The position numbers and the translations under genes were made by a program. Under the pieces are notes generated by a model. The model did no database searches and had not been told where the DNA came from. It worked only from the letters and a program-made list of their open reading frames with translations. Below are positions 27,813 to 35,708 of a stretch of DNA of 64,000 bases, in pieces. The stretch is from Pyrinomonadaceae bacterium (GTDB lineage Bacteria; Acidobacteriota; Blastocatellia; Pyrinomonadales; Pyrinomonadaceae). Each line of letters begins with the position of its first letter. Position 1 is the stretch's first letter. The DNA lies in NCBI GenBank assembly GCA_021228405.1, contig JAJQRF010000006.1, positions 124,001 to 188,000 on the forward strand. The letters run 5' to 3'.

Positions 27813-27934
27813 AATCCAGCTCATAAATGATTGGAGCGAGTTAAGAGTCCCGCCTTTACGCGGCTTTTCGCGGAATATTTGCCGCGTACACGCGGGAATC
27901 CAAACGCTCAAAAATTATTTATGAGCTGGGTTTT
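27813..27934. repeat. MITE-like nested inverted repeat
   Basis: Starting one base after the TonB-domain gene's stop, the arms CCAGCTCATAAAT (27816-27828) and ATTTATGAGCTGG (27917-27929) form 13 perfect pairs within a longer imperfect 26-30 bp terminal repeat (27813-27838/27905-27934). Inside, a second inverted repeat (27848-27864/27881-27897; TCCCGC-N3-TACGCGGC arms) is GC-rich. The whole 122-bp unit folds into one long hairpin. It resembles a miniature repetitive element rather than a simple terminator. Confidence 0.7.
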
Positions 27935-27942
27935 AGTAAAAA

Positions 27943-28137
27943 TTACCTGCCGCAACACTTGCAAACTTTTCCTTTTTCGCCGGGTTTGATTTGCTCAAAC
28001 TCGGCTTCGGCTTTTTCGCGCAGCGGTTCACGATTCATAGAATCCAAATATTCATTGATTTTTTCGGTCAGCTTCAGTTTTTCGAGATTCGTCAAATTTA
28101 AAAATCCGTGAAATACGACCGTTACATTTTCATTCAT
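27943..28137 (-). CDS. Small protein with C-terminal CxCC motif
   Basis: A 64-residue protein with a hydrophobic N-terminal strand (VTVVFHGFLNLTN), a charged helix (LEKLKLTEKINEYLDSMNREPLREKAEAEFEQI) and a C-terminal metal-binding-like KVCKCCGR. No family is recognised. It has an ATG start with no clear Shine-Dalgarno and stands between the MITE-like repeat and a 396-bp non-coding gap. The amino acid composition and clean secondary-structure pattern make it more likely real than a chance frame. Confidence 0.45.
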   Translation of the reverse strand: MNENVTVVFHGFLNLTNLEKLKLTEKINEYLDSMNREPLREKAEAEFEQIKPGEKGKVCKCCGR

Positions 28138-28533
28138 AGCACAAATAAAGAGCAGAAATCGGTTTTAGTCAATCTTTCCGAACGCCTCATTCCCGAAACT
28201 GTTTAAATCGTTCCTGCGGACAAGTTTCGGTTTTTCCATTTCAATTCTCAACTATTATTTGATTGAGTTTGACTCGTTGAAAATGAAACCGGGAATTTAA
28301 TCAATAGATTTTTATTATTTTCAACAAAAATTTTTCTTGATTTTATTTTGTCTTGCTCATATTATTATCACACATTACAAATTATTAATGATTGAAGCCC
28401 GAAAGCCGGAAATATGTGCTACTTCTTAAAGTTTTCATTTTTGAAAATTTAATTTTCAATTTCACGCCTTCTTCCGCTTCAACTCTAATTTTACCGCGTT
28501 AACTAAAATTCAGTTTAAGGTTGATAAAAAATT
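28138..28533. other. Intergenic region upstream of the PhoD-like gene
   Basis: AT-rich, non-coding. The only recognisable signal is the promoter at 28,337-28,365. No repeats or conserved RNA motif were seen in the rest. Confidence 0.5.
28337..28365 (+). promoter_or_regulatory. Predicted sigma-70 promoter upstream of the PhoD-like gene
   Basis: TTGATT (28337-28342) and TATTAT (28360-28365) at 17-bp spacing in a 396-bp AT-rich gap; it would give a leader of about 160 nt for the phosphatase gene at 28,534. Confidence 0.4.
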
Positions 28534-30204
28534 ATGTCCTACATTTTAATTCCGCAAATCGTTACTGAAAACTCGGCAATGATCTGGGTCGGCGCGATCG
28601 ACGAAAGCGTCCGCACCCTTTCGGTTTATCTCGAATATAAAGAAAACAATCAAAACGAAAAACCTTCGACGCTGGAGCTTGCGCCGTCCGAATGGCGCAC
28701 GTGGAAAACGCGCCATCCGCTCGAAAAGACCGACAAAGATTCCAAAGTCAAAAGCCTTCATTACCAGAGGGTAACGATCAAATTAGACAAACCGCACACC
28801 AAATACACGGTCAAACTGCTCGTCGGCAAGCCCGATTCAAACGCCGAAGATACCTTGACGGCAAACTTCCAGGATTACAGCAAAGTCCTTGATCGCGAAG
28901 TATCCGCTCCGGTCGAAGCGACCGAACATCTAACCAAAGCGACCGTCACGACCTTGCCGAAAAGCATTCCCGCCAAACCCGCCGTGCCTTTTAAGATAAT
29001 GCTCGGTTCGTGTTTTTACCAGCCGAACGATCCTGATGGTCTGGTCGGACAATCATTTATATATCTTCCCGAACAAGCGCGTCCCGACATCAAATTTTTA
29101 TGCGGCGATCAGGTTTATCTCGATAACCCGTGGATGGATACGACGCTCAATCTCAAGACCGCATTCAGCAAAAAGGAAAATATGCGGTCTTTTTTCTTCG
29201 ACAAATATCTAAAGACGTGGACGCAGGTTTCCAAAGTCGAAACCGGTGAAACTGATGAGGACGGCAAACCGAAAACGAAAGCCATCGGCGGCTTTAACCT
29301 GCTTTTGCGAAACGGAGCGAATTATTTTTGTTCGGACGATCACGAATTTTGGAACAATGCCCCGAATTTCGGCGGAGTCGGTTTTGCGCTAACGTTTTTC
29401 CTCTGGCAAAAACGCTGGTGGTTTCGTGAAGCGAGCGAGCTTTTCCGTGTCTTTCAGTCGCTCGCGGCGTGGATGACGTTCGACGTTTCACCCGTTTCAT
29501 TTTGTATCGCCGATACGCGTATCAACCGCACCGAACATAACCTCATCAAGGAAGATTTAGACGCGACTTTTATGGAGCCGGACGATCTGAAAGCGATCGG
29601 CAAATGGATCGAAAACCTGAAGGGACCCGGCGTGTTGGTGCTCGGACAGCTTTTGCTGACCGACAACGCCGATTGGAAAAAGACCTTTAGAAATCTGAGC
29701 GGAGCCTCGTTGTGGACGCGAATCAAAGAAAGTTTCGGCGATTATTTCGATTTCGGTTTGCCCGATTTCCCGACGCAATATAACGAACTGATCGGATATA
29801 TCAAGCGATCGAAACATTCGATAGTGCTTTTGACGGGCGATGTTCATTTCGGCAGACTCGCCGTTTGCAAGGTCGATGCGAACAGCGATGTCGATTTCAT
29901 CGAAGTCATTTCCTCGCCGATGAGCGTTGTCAAGATCGACGAAGAGCATACGGGCATCGGCACTTATGAAGATGCGCCCGAAAGATTCGGCACGAAAGTG
30001 ACCAGCATCCCGATTGCCAGTAGCGACGGCGAAAAACCCGTGGCGCAAAATCATTTCACGACGCTCGAATTCAGCCGTAATTCCGAAACCGACAGCGAAG
30101 TTGAAATGAAGATCATCGCCTGGAAAATAGTCGATCAGATCGGCGATAAGAACAACCCGAACCGCCCGTTTCCGATCGACGTGAAAACTATCGTCTTAAA
30201 ATAA
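28534..30204 (+). CDS. PhoD-like metallophosphatase
   Basis: A 556-residue protein of the PhoD/alkaline phosphatase D-like family. After an N-terminal Fn3-like beta domain (residues 1-150) the metallophosphatase core shows LGSCFY, the metal-binding CGDQVYLDNPW, CSDDHEFWNN, DTRINRT and LLTGDVHFGRL motifs. There is no signal peptide, unlike secreted PhoD of Bacillus, so it may be cytoplasmic or exported by another route. The substrate is unknown (phosphodiester or phosphomonoester). It stands upstream of the FG-GAP-type gene on the same strand with a 40-bp gap. Confidence 0.82.
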   Translation: MSYILIPQIVTENSAMIWVGAIDESVRTLSVYLEYKENNQNEKPSTLELAPSEWRTWKTRHPLEKTDKDSKVKSLHYQRVTIKLDKPHTKYTVKLLVGKPDSNAEDTLTANFQDYSKVLDREVSAPVEATEHLTKATVTTLPKSIPAKPAVPFKIMLGSCFYQPNDPDGLVGQSFIYLPEQARPDIKFLCGDQVYLDNPWMDTTLNLKTAFSKKENMRSFFFDKYLKTWTQVSKVETGETDEDGKPKTKAIGGFNLLLRNGANYFCSDDHEFWNNAPNFGGVGFALTFFLWQKRWWFREASELFRVFQSLAAWMTFDVSPVSFCIADTRINRTEHNLIKEDLDATFMEPDDLKAIGKWIENLKGPGVLVLGQLLLTDNADWKKTFRNLSGASLWTRIKESFGDYFDFGLPDFPTQYNELIGYIKRSKHSIVLLTGDVHFGRLAVCKVDANSDVDFIEVISSPMSVVKIDEEHTGIGTYEDAPERFGTKVTSIPIASSDGEKPVAQNHFTTLEFSRNSETDSEVEMKIIAWKIVDQIGDKNNPNRPFPIDVKTIVLK

Positions 30205-30244
30205 TTTTTCCCATAAAACTGTCTGTTAGAAAAGGAGAGAATCT

Positions 30245-31168
30245 ATGAAAAAGAATTTTATCAATTCGATATTACTGACTTTCTTATATGCCTTCATTGC
30301 GGTTTTTGCCGTTAATGCGCAGGTTAACGCCGATTTTTCGGGCGATGTCAAAACGGATATTTCCATTTACCGACCGTCGGACGACAACTGGTATATCAGA
30401 AACGTCAGCGGCGGCTATTCGGTCACGAATCTCGGCTTCACGGGCGACATCCCGATTCCGTTCGACTTCACGGGCGACGGCAAAGCCGAAGTTGCGGTCT
30501 GGCGTAGTTCGACGGGTGCGTGGCTCGGTTTGAAATCCGAGGATAATTCATTTTTTTCAAACACATTGGGACTCGCAGGCGATATTCCGATTCCCGGTTT
30601 TTACGATTCGGACAGCAAAGCCGACCGCGCCGTTTACCGTCCTTCAACCGGCTATTGGTATATCGAACAAACGGGCGGCGGCGGCTCGATCTCGCAGGCT
30701 TTCGGGACGAGCGAAGACAAACCCGTCGCCTCCGATTATGACGGCGACGGCAAGGACGACATCGCGGTTTTCCGTCCTTCGACCTCGACGTGGTGGATTT
30801 TGAGTTCGGCAAACAATACGACCAGCGCAACGCAGTTCGGCACGAGCGGCGACAAGGTTCAGCACGGCGATTACACGGGCGACGGCAAGACCGACCTCGC
30901 CGTTTTCCGCCCGTCGAACGGCTACTGGTATATTCACCGCAGTGAAGATCAAACTTATTACGCGGTTCCCTACGGTGTCAGCACGGACGTTCCTGTGGCG
31001 GGCGATTACGACGGCGACGGCAAAACCGACCCCGCCGTATATCGTCCGTCAGAAGGAAACTGGTATATTTCGGGTTCTTCAACGAATTTCGGAACGATAA
31101 ATTTCGGAATCCCCGGCGACATTCCGATTCCCGGCTTCTACCGCGCCGGCGACATCCCGATTCCCTGA
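30245..31168 (+). CDS. Secreted FG-GAP/VCBS-like beta-propeller repeat protein
   Basis: A 307-residue exported protein made almost entirely of six repeats of about 45 residues with the consensus AV(Y/F)RPS.G.WYI.......FG..GD.P...DYDGDGK.D, i.e. integrin-alpha-like FG-GAP repeats with a Ca-binding DxDGDGKxD loop. Signal peptide residues 1-26 (ends VNAQ). In this phylum the repeats often form a C-terminal adhesion or surface domain on larger proteins; here they stand alone. AAAGGAGAG precedes the start. Repeats 2 and 6 have lost parts of the calcium loop. A strong terminator follows. Confidence 0.85.
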   Translation: MKKNFINSILLTFLYAFIAVFAVNAQVNADFSGDVKTDISIYRPSDDNWYIRNVSGGYSVTNLGFTGDIPIPFDFTGDGKAEVAVWRSSTGAWLGLKSEDNSFFSNTLGLAGDIPIPGFYDSDSKADRAVYRPSTGYWYIEQTGGGGSISQAFGTSEDKPVASDYDGDGKDDIAVFRPSTSTWWILSSANNTTSATQFGTSGDKVQHGDYTGDGKTDLAVFRPSNGYWYIHRSEDQTYYAVPYGVSTDVPVAGDYDGDGKTDPAVYRPSEGNWYISGSSTNFGTINFGIPGDIPIPGFYRAGDIPIP

Positions 31169-31188
31169 TTCATAATTATAATTTCACT

Positions 31189-31224
31189 AAAAAAGACGGG
31201 TAAAAATATTGCCCGTCTTTTTTT
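31189..31224 (+). terminator. Rho-independent terminator
   Basis: AAAAGACGGG (31191-31200) pairs with CCCGTCTTTT (31212-31221) and is followed by TTT, 20 bases after the FG-GAP gene's stop. Classic stem with A-tract before and T-tract after. Confidence 0.85.
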
Positions 31225-31404
31225 ATGCCTGTATGTTTTAACCTTTCAAGAATCGCTTTCGGTATTTTTTTTGCAAATCTAAAAAAAATTTCTCCTCTGT
31301 GACCCTCTTTTCAGATTAATTCCGTTTATCAGAGTGAGAGTAATTTTTTTCTGACTGCTCAAAGCCATAAAAATTTAGCCGCCGCAACGCGCACGGCTAA
31401 AACT

Positions 31405-31450
31405 AAACGGACTGCAAATACGCCCCTTTTTGCAGTCCGTTTTATTTTTC
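31405..31450 (+). terminator. Terminator-like hairpin without an assigned gene
   Basis: AAACGGACTGCAAA (31405-31418) and its perfect complement (31429-31442) are followed by TATTTTTC. It directly follows the TTTAGCCG/CGGCTAAA hairpin. No plus-strand protein gene precedes it after the previous terminator, so it may end a small RNA or be a mobile hairpin. Confidence 0.5.
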
Positions 31451-31629
31451 TTAAAACTCAGCGCATAATCTTGAAGCGGTTTGCGATTAATTATTTTTTC
31501 CCCTGACCCGTTCATTGTTTTCCTTAACGCGCTGAGCAGGTCGAAGTCCGCGCCGTATTTTTCCAAAACAACAAAATCTACGGCAACTATTCACCGATCT
31601 ATACAGGTCGTAATTCAGCCCTAAAAGCG

Positions 31630-31667
31630 AAAAGCAGGGGTGTAAATCAATTTACACCCCTGCTTTT
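31630..31667 (-). terminator. Perfect 18-bp palindromic terminator
   Basis: AAAAGCAGGGGTGTAAAT (31630-31647) and its exact complement (31650-31667). On the minus strand it lies 20 bases after the DUF4097-like gene's stop, with A- and T-tracts at the stem ends, so it can end the sigma-factor operon; it would work on either strand. Confidence 0.75.
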
Positions 31668-31687
31668 AAGTTCAATCCGATTCGTTC

Positions 31688-32581
31688 TTAATTATTTATC
31701 GAATAGATCGAAACCCTCCCCGTATTCGCTCTGATCGTGATGTTTGAATTGCCCGTGCCGAAGATGTATCTTTCGCCGTCTTTTTTCAGGACGAAATCTT
31801 TGGATGAAAGAGTTGCTTCGTCGGCAGTCACCACGCCGCCGCTTGTGCGCGGGAAGCCAAGAAATATCTTGCCGCCGCCCGATTCGACCGAGAGATTCTG
31901 AAGATCGCCCTCGACCAGCACGGGTTCGTCGCCGTGATTGGTCACGTCTGCACTTCCGCGATAGTTGGTGATCTGAACCTTGCCGTCATAGGTGGTCGAA
32001 GCGAGATTGCCCGCGCAATCCTTGACGCTGATGCCGCCGTCTTTGGTGGTCAGTTTGATCTCGCCCGAAACGCCCTGCACTGCAATCTGTCCTTCGCCCG
32101 TTTCGAGAATCAGGTCGGTTTCCGCCGGCAAGCCGATCTCCCAGTTGACATACGCCCCCTTGGAATAGAAATAATCCTTGCCGTAGGCGATCTTGCGGTC
32201 GGGTTTAACGTAGTCGGCTTTCAGATCGATCGTGCCGTTGCGGTCTGAAACGTCGAGCCTGATGCCTTCGGCGGCATCCTTGTCAACCGCCATTTTCGTC
32301 GCCTTCATCGTGACGTTTTGCGTGTTGGCGGCGCGAACCGTGATCTCGCCTTCAAAACTGTAGATTTTTACGACGGTCTTTCCGCTTACTGGAAAGCTTT
32401 TTTCCAACGTTTCATTGATCTTGAAAATGTCCTTCATATCGTTTCGTTTTTGATTCTCCGATTTGTTTTGCCCGTCGGCATTTCGATTTGAAACGGCATT
32501 CGCGGTCTGCATATACACGCAAGCCGCGCCCGTCAGCAACGTTATAATTGTAAAACTGCAAAAAGTAAATATCTTTAACAT
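31688..32581 (-). CDS. DUF4097-like adhesin-fold lipoprotein
   Basis: A 297-residue protein with a lipoprotein signal (LTGAAC, Cys21) and a right-handed beta-helix-like domain typical of DUF4097: short strands such as VKIYSFEGEITVRAANTQNVTMKATK, ILETGEGQIAVQGVSGEIKLTTKDGGISVKDCAG and KVQITNYRGSADVTNHGDE. Such proteins are often in operons with ECF or LytTR regulators. It is the last gene of the operon that starts with the sigma factor at about 35,416, separated from the HEAT/TPR gene by 25 bases. Confidence 0.8.
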   Translation of the reverse strand: MLKIFTFCSFTIITLLTGAACVYMQTANAVSNRNADGQNKSENQKRNDMKDIFKINETLEKSFPVSGKTVVKIYSFEGEITVRAANTQNVTMKATKMAVDKDAAEGIRLDVSDRNGTIDLKADYVKPDRKIAYGKDYFYSKGAYVNWEIGLPAETDLILETGEGQIAVQGVSGEIKLTTKDGGISVKDCAGNLASTTYDGKVQITNYRGSADVTNHGDEPVLVEGDLQNLSVESGGGKIFLGFPRTSGGVVTADEATLSSKDFVLKKDGERYIFGTGNSNITIRANTGRVSIYSINN

Positions 32582-32606
32582 CTCGATTATTCCCTCAGGT
32601 AAATAC

Positions 32607-33773
32607 CTAATTTTCCTTTTGTTTTTTCCTTTCCAAATATCTCAAAATCGTCGGATCGGTTTTCTGTTCCAACAATTCCAAGCCGTGTTCGACCAAATCC
32701 TTGTCTGTTTCGCCATCGATCAAGTCCATCAGAGCCTTGAACGATTCGGTCGTTTCCATTTCGTTCAAAGAAATCTGCACTTGTTCCTTAAGCTCTTTTT
32801 CGGTCAAAGAACCATACAAACTTTTGAGTTCCCTGACGGCGGCGGCAGTCGCTTTTTCCCCGAGCCAGATGATGCTTTTTCGTCTGACCTCGACATTTGC
32901 GGCATTTTTGGCGAAATAAACGAGATCGGCAAACGAATTTTCGCCGTTTCTGCCCGAAAGCGCGTAAAAAGCCGCGTCGGTAAATTCTTCGTTATCGTTC
33001 TGCTTGATAAAATCGCGCACGACCGGAGCGGTTTTCCGGACATCCCTGTCCGCCAGCCCGATCAATGCCTGTTTCAACAAAACTTCTTCCTTTTCGGTTT
33101 TCAAAACCCAAATGAGTTTATCCGTCGCCCAGTCGCTTTTGTCGTCGGCTAAAATTAAAAGAACCGATTCCCTGAGATTGACCGAGGCATTGCTTCCCGC
33201 GCCGAAAAGCTCATCGATGCGCGCCGCGCCTTTCGGATGATCGCTTTCGAGCAGACTTTGAATATTAAAGGCTTCGGTTTCGTCGTCGCCCGAAATCTCC
33301 TGCGCGGTCGGAACCGAAACGCGCCCTTTTTTGGAATTTATTTCGGCAAGCAGGTTTTTCGCTTCCGAATTCCATTCGGAATTCGGAAATTCGCTCTGCA
33401 AACGCGCAATCGTTTGCTCCGCTTCGGGATAATTTTTTTGCTGAAACTGCGTGTAGGCAAGCCAGTAATAAACAATATCGAGATATTTGTTTTGCGGATA
33501 TTTGATGATTAATGCTTCGAGTCCGCCGCGCGCTTTTGCCCATTCTTCATTCTCGATCAAAGTTTTCGCGGTTCTGATCCCGGTTAAAATATCGTCTTCG
33601 CCCTGTTTGACGTTGTCGGTTTTCTGCGCCAGAACCGTTACGAAAGCCGCATTTAGAACGAAGGCGAACGCCAACGCGAACAGCGACATACTGAAAACGA
33701 CGCGTTTCAATTTCGCTGATCGACAATTGCCGGATAAAAATGCAGGATCGATCTTTTTAGGAATAAAACTCAT
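32607..33773 (-). CDS. Exported TPR and HEAT-repeat protein
   Basis: A 388-residue protein with an N-terminal membrane or signal segment (about residues 27-48, VVFSMSLFALAFAFVLNAAFVTVLAQ), a YbgF/BamD-like TPR pair (AKTLIENEEWAKARGGLEALIIKYPQNKYLD; YPEAEQTIARLQSEFPNSEWNSEAKNLL) and then HEAT-like helical repeats to the C terminus (DRDVRKTAPVVRDFIKQND, EVRRKSIIWLGEKATAAAVRELKSLY). Likely a periplasmic scaffold. It follows the anti-sigma gene with 7 bases between. Confidence 0.8.
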   Translation of the reverse strand: MSFIPKKIDPAFLSGNCRSAKLKRVVFSMSLFALAFAFVLNAAFVTVLAQKTDNVKQGEDDILTGIRTAKTLIENEEWAKARGGLEALIIKYPQNKYLDIVYYWLAYTQFQQKNYPEAEQTIARLQSEFPNSEWNSEAKNLLAEINSKKGRVSVPTAQEISGDDETEAFNIQSLLESDHPKGAARIDELFGAGSNASVNLRESVLLILADDKSDWATDKLIWVLKTEKEEVLLKQALIGLADRDVRKTAPVVRDFIKQNDNEEFTDAAFYALSGRNGENSFADLVYFAKNAANVEVRRKSIIWLGEKATAAAVRELKSLYGSLTEKELKEQVQISLNEMETTESFKALMDLIDGETDKDLVEHGLELLEQKTDPTILRYLERKKQKEN

Positions 33774-33780
33774 ATTTTTG

Positions 33781-34842
33781 TTACTCGGATTTGTTGCCCG
33801 CCATTCGCAAACGCATTTTGAAAACGATTCCCGACTGTTTCATCATCGCCGTAATATTGTCGAAGTTGTTCTTTTCGCCTTGTGCGTCGAGTTTTGCAAT
33901 AGCCGTCAAAACCGGCTCGATCTCGCTCAATAATTCGGCTTCGGGAATGTGCCTGTTCTTGAGCATTTCATTTTTGTAATTGCTGTTATTTTCCAGAATC
34001 ATCTGCGCTTCGTTCTGATATTTGCCGCCGATCACGGCGTTGATCGTTTCATCTTTTTTCAGATTCCGAAACATCAACAAAAACAAATGAACTTTGTTCA
34101 GATGATTGTTTAATTTTCTGTCGCCCGTTTCGGTTTCAAGATTATTCGCGATCTCAACAGGCGTTTCACTTGTTTCGGTCTTGACCTTTTCAGTCGGTCT
34201 GTTCGGCGCGATTCTAAAGAACGCCTTTTCCGCTAATCTTTTATCCGCATTTTTATTCACAGCAACCGTTTTCACAGCAACGGCATTTTTCTTTGATTCG
34301 GTCGGTAAATCTGCGATTGGCGGCTGAATTACCGTTTCAGGCGATTTGAATTCGAGCGGCGTTTCGGGAGATTTTTCGTTTTCCACAACACTCTGTTGCG
34401 GTGTTTTCGCGACGATTTTTTCGTTGATCGGATCGTTTCCGTCTTTCAGCAAAATGATTGCGGAAATTCCGATAAACAAAAGCAGGAAAACACCGAAAAC
34501 GGGTTTGGCGGTTAAAAATAATTTACGGAATCCGCTGAAAAAACCGTCTGCAAATAAAAGACTTCCTGCTGAAACGGCAGTTTGCAAATTTTCGGTTTGT
34601 TTGGTTTCAAGCAATGCGTTCGCAAACAATCGCTGACTGCTTTTTTCCCATTGATCGGCAAATTTCCGTTCCCGAAACTGCGCCGCCTGACCGTAAACAT
34701 TTGCTTCGATCTGCAAAAAACCGAGTTCTTCGCGGCAATCCCGACAAACGGAGAGATGCGCCGCGACCAAACCGCAAGTCGTTTCATCCAGCTCGCCGTT
34801 CACATATTCGTCCAATAAAATTATGTATCGCTCACAACTCAT
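33781..34842 (-). CDS. Anti-sigma factor with zinc-finger (zf-HC2) domain
   Basis: A 353-residue membrane protein. The cytoplasmic N terminus carries the anti-sigma zinc-finger motif C3...H29-x3-C33-x2-C36 (HLSVCRDCREEL), a central transmembrane helix lies at about 117-137 (VFGVFLLLFIGISAIILL), and the extracytoplasmic part is Lys/Thr/Glu-rich and low complexity before a C-terminal helical region. It would hold the adjacent ECF sigma factor inactive until a cell-envelope signal arrives. The gene overlaps the sigma gene by 11 bases. Confidence 0.85.
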   Translation of the reverse strand: MSCERYIILLDEYVNGELDETTCGLVAAHLSVCRDCREELGFLQIEANVYGQAAQFRERKFADQWEKSSQRLFANALLETKQTENLQTAVSAGSLLFADGFFSGFRKLFLTAKPVFGVFLLLFIGISAIILLKDGNDPINEKIVAKTPQQSVVENEKSPETPLEFKSPETVIQPPIADLPTESKKNAVAVKTVAVNKNADKRLAEKAFFRIAPNRPTEKVKTETSETPVEIANNLETETGDRKLNNHLNKVHLFLLMFRNLKKDETINAVIGGKYQNEAQMILENNSNYKNEMLKNRHIPEAELLSEIEPVLTAIAKLDAQGEKNNFDNITAMMKQSGIVFKMRLRMAGNKSE

Positions 34843-35416
34843 CGTTTGCCTTTAAATAGAAACTCAGTTGTTTCCTTAATTTCGTCCTTAAGCGGAAAAT
34901 ATCGATCTTGATCTTGGAAATGCCGAATCCGGTGATCTCGGCGATTTCTTGATAACTTTTGTGATGAAAAACCCGCAAAACAAAACTTATCTTTTGTTCA
35001 GGTTCGATCTTTTCCAATGCCTTAAAAACCGCGCCGAACATTTCCGCTTCGATCAGCGAATTTTCGGGAGATGCGCTTTCCTCACGATCCGCAAAACCTT
35101 CGACCGCTTCGATCTCGACGTTTCGGCTGTGTTTCTTCGTCTGCCGAAAACTTTCGAGCACAACATTTTTGGCAATGCCGAAAATCCACGTGGAGATTTT
35201 CGTTTCCTGTCTGAAATTCTTCAATCCTTTGAAAACCCGCACAAATGTTTCCTGCGCCAGTTCTTCGCTCTGTTCAAAACTTCCGCACATATCGAAGATA
35301 AATTTTCTGACGGGCAAATTGTATCTGTCCCAGAGATTTTGAAAAACGCCCTCATCCGCCTCAATCGAAGAAACGGAAATATCATCAGCCGAATTTTTAA
35401 TATTGAAATTATTCAT
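34832..35416 (-). CDS. ECF sigma factor
   Basis: A 194-residue sigma factor of the ECF class (start chosen at MNNFN; the frame continues to an upstream ATG at 35470, giving 212 residues). Region 2 is FQNLWDRYNLPVRKFIFDMCG...EELAQETFVRVFKGLKNFR with region 2.4 TKISTWIFGIAKNVVLESFR; region 4 is EPEQKISFVLRVFHHKSYQEIAEITGFGISKIKIDIFRLRTKL. The shorter start is preferred because the predicted promoter at 35,480-35,511 would otherwise leave almost no leader. It heads the four-gene sigma/anti-sigma/HEAT/DUF4097 operon. Confidence 0.88.
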   Translation of the reverse strand: MNNFNIKNSADDISVSSIEADEGVFQNLWDRYNLPVRKFIFDMCGSFEQSEELAQETFVRVFKGLKNFRQETKISTWIFGIAKNVVLESFRQTKKHSRNVEIEAVEGFADREESASPENSLIEAEMFGAVFKALEKIEPEQKISFVLRVFHHKSYQEIAEITGFGISKIKIDIFRLRTKLRKQLSFYLKANDEL

Positions 35417-35479
35417 TATCTTCGGCTGACCAATCGATTCATTCAAAATCTGACAATAAATATTTGTCATCAGTTGATT

Positions 35480-35511
35480 ATGTATGTGGCAGAAAACCGA
35501 AAAAGGTTACA
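35480..35511 (-). promoter_or_regulatory. Candidate ECF-type promoter of the sigma operon
   Basis: On the minus strand TGTAAC (35511-35506), 17-bp spacer, CACATACAT (35488-35480). The same arrangement, TGTAAC-N17-CACTTACAT, lies upstream of the DUF5916 gene (38,285-38,316). The -35 resembles ECF promoters (TGTAAC/TGAAAC), so autoregulation by the sigma factor is inferred. Confidence 0.6.
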
Positions 35512-35580
35512 AATATTTTTTAGAAAATCATTATAATTCAGTTTTGCTGTTTTCGTTTTTTGAATTTTTGCCGTGACCAG

Positions 35581-35675
35581 ACAAAAAGAGTGCGGCAATT
35601 ATTGAAATTTGAATTGATAAAATATTTACTAAGGCTTTTATTTATCAATTTTTCAACAACCGCCGCACTCTTTCG
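35581..35675 (-). terminator. Long nested hairpin downstream of the DUF5916 gene
   Basis: Outer arms AAAGAGTGCGGC (35585-35596) and GCCGCACTCTTT (35662-35673) pair perfectly; inner arms ATTGATAAA (35613-35621) and TTTATCAAT (35641-35649) also pair, with TTGAAA/TTTCAA between. On the minus strand the structure ends in CTCTTTTTGT. It lies 34 bases after the DUF5916 gene's stop. Confidence 0.65.
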
Positions 35676-35708
35676 GACTTCGTTTCTGTCCTCGGACGCT
35701 TCGCTTTT

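Larger units (their letters stand above)
31225..31687. other. Intergenic region with orphan hairpins
   Basis: No convincing gene. It contains a TTTAGCCG/CGGCTAAA hairpin (about 31374-31402), the terminator-like stems at 31,405-31,442 and 31,630-31,667, and a 190-base minus-strand open frame with a TTG start and protein-like composition that could be a gene remnant. Confidence 0.5.

Noticed and set aside
31375-31566. 63-codon minus-strand frame starting with TTG
   Set aside because: The composition is protein-like (EKYGADFDLLSALRK) but there is no ATG, no ribosome-binding site, and it runs through two stable hairpins; at most a gene remnant.
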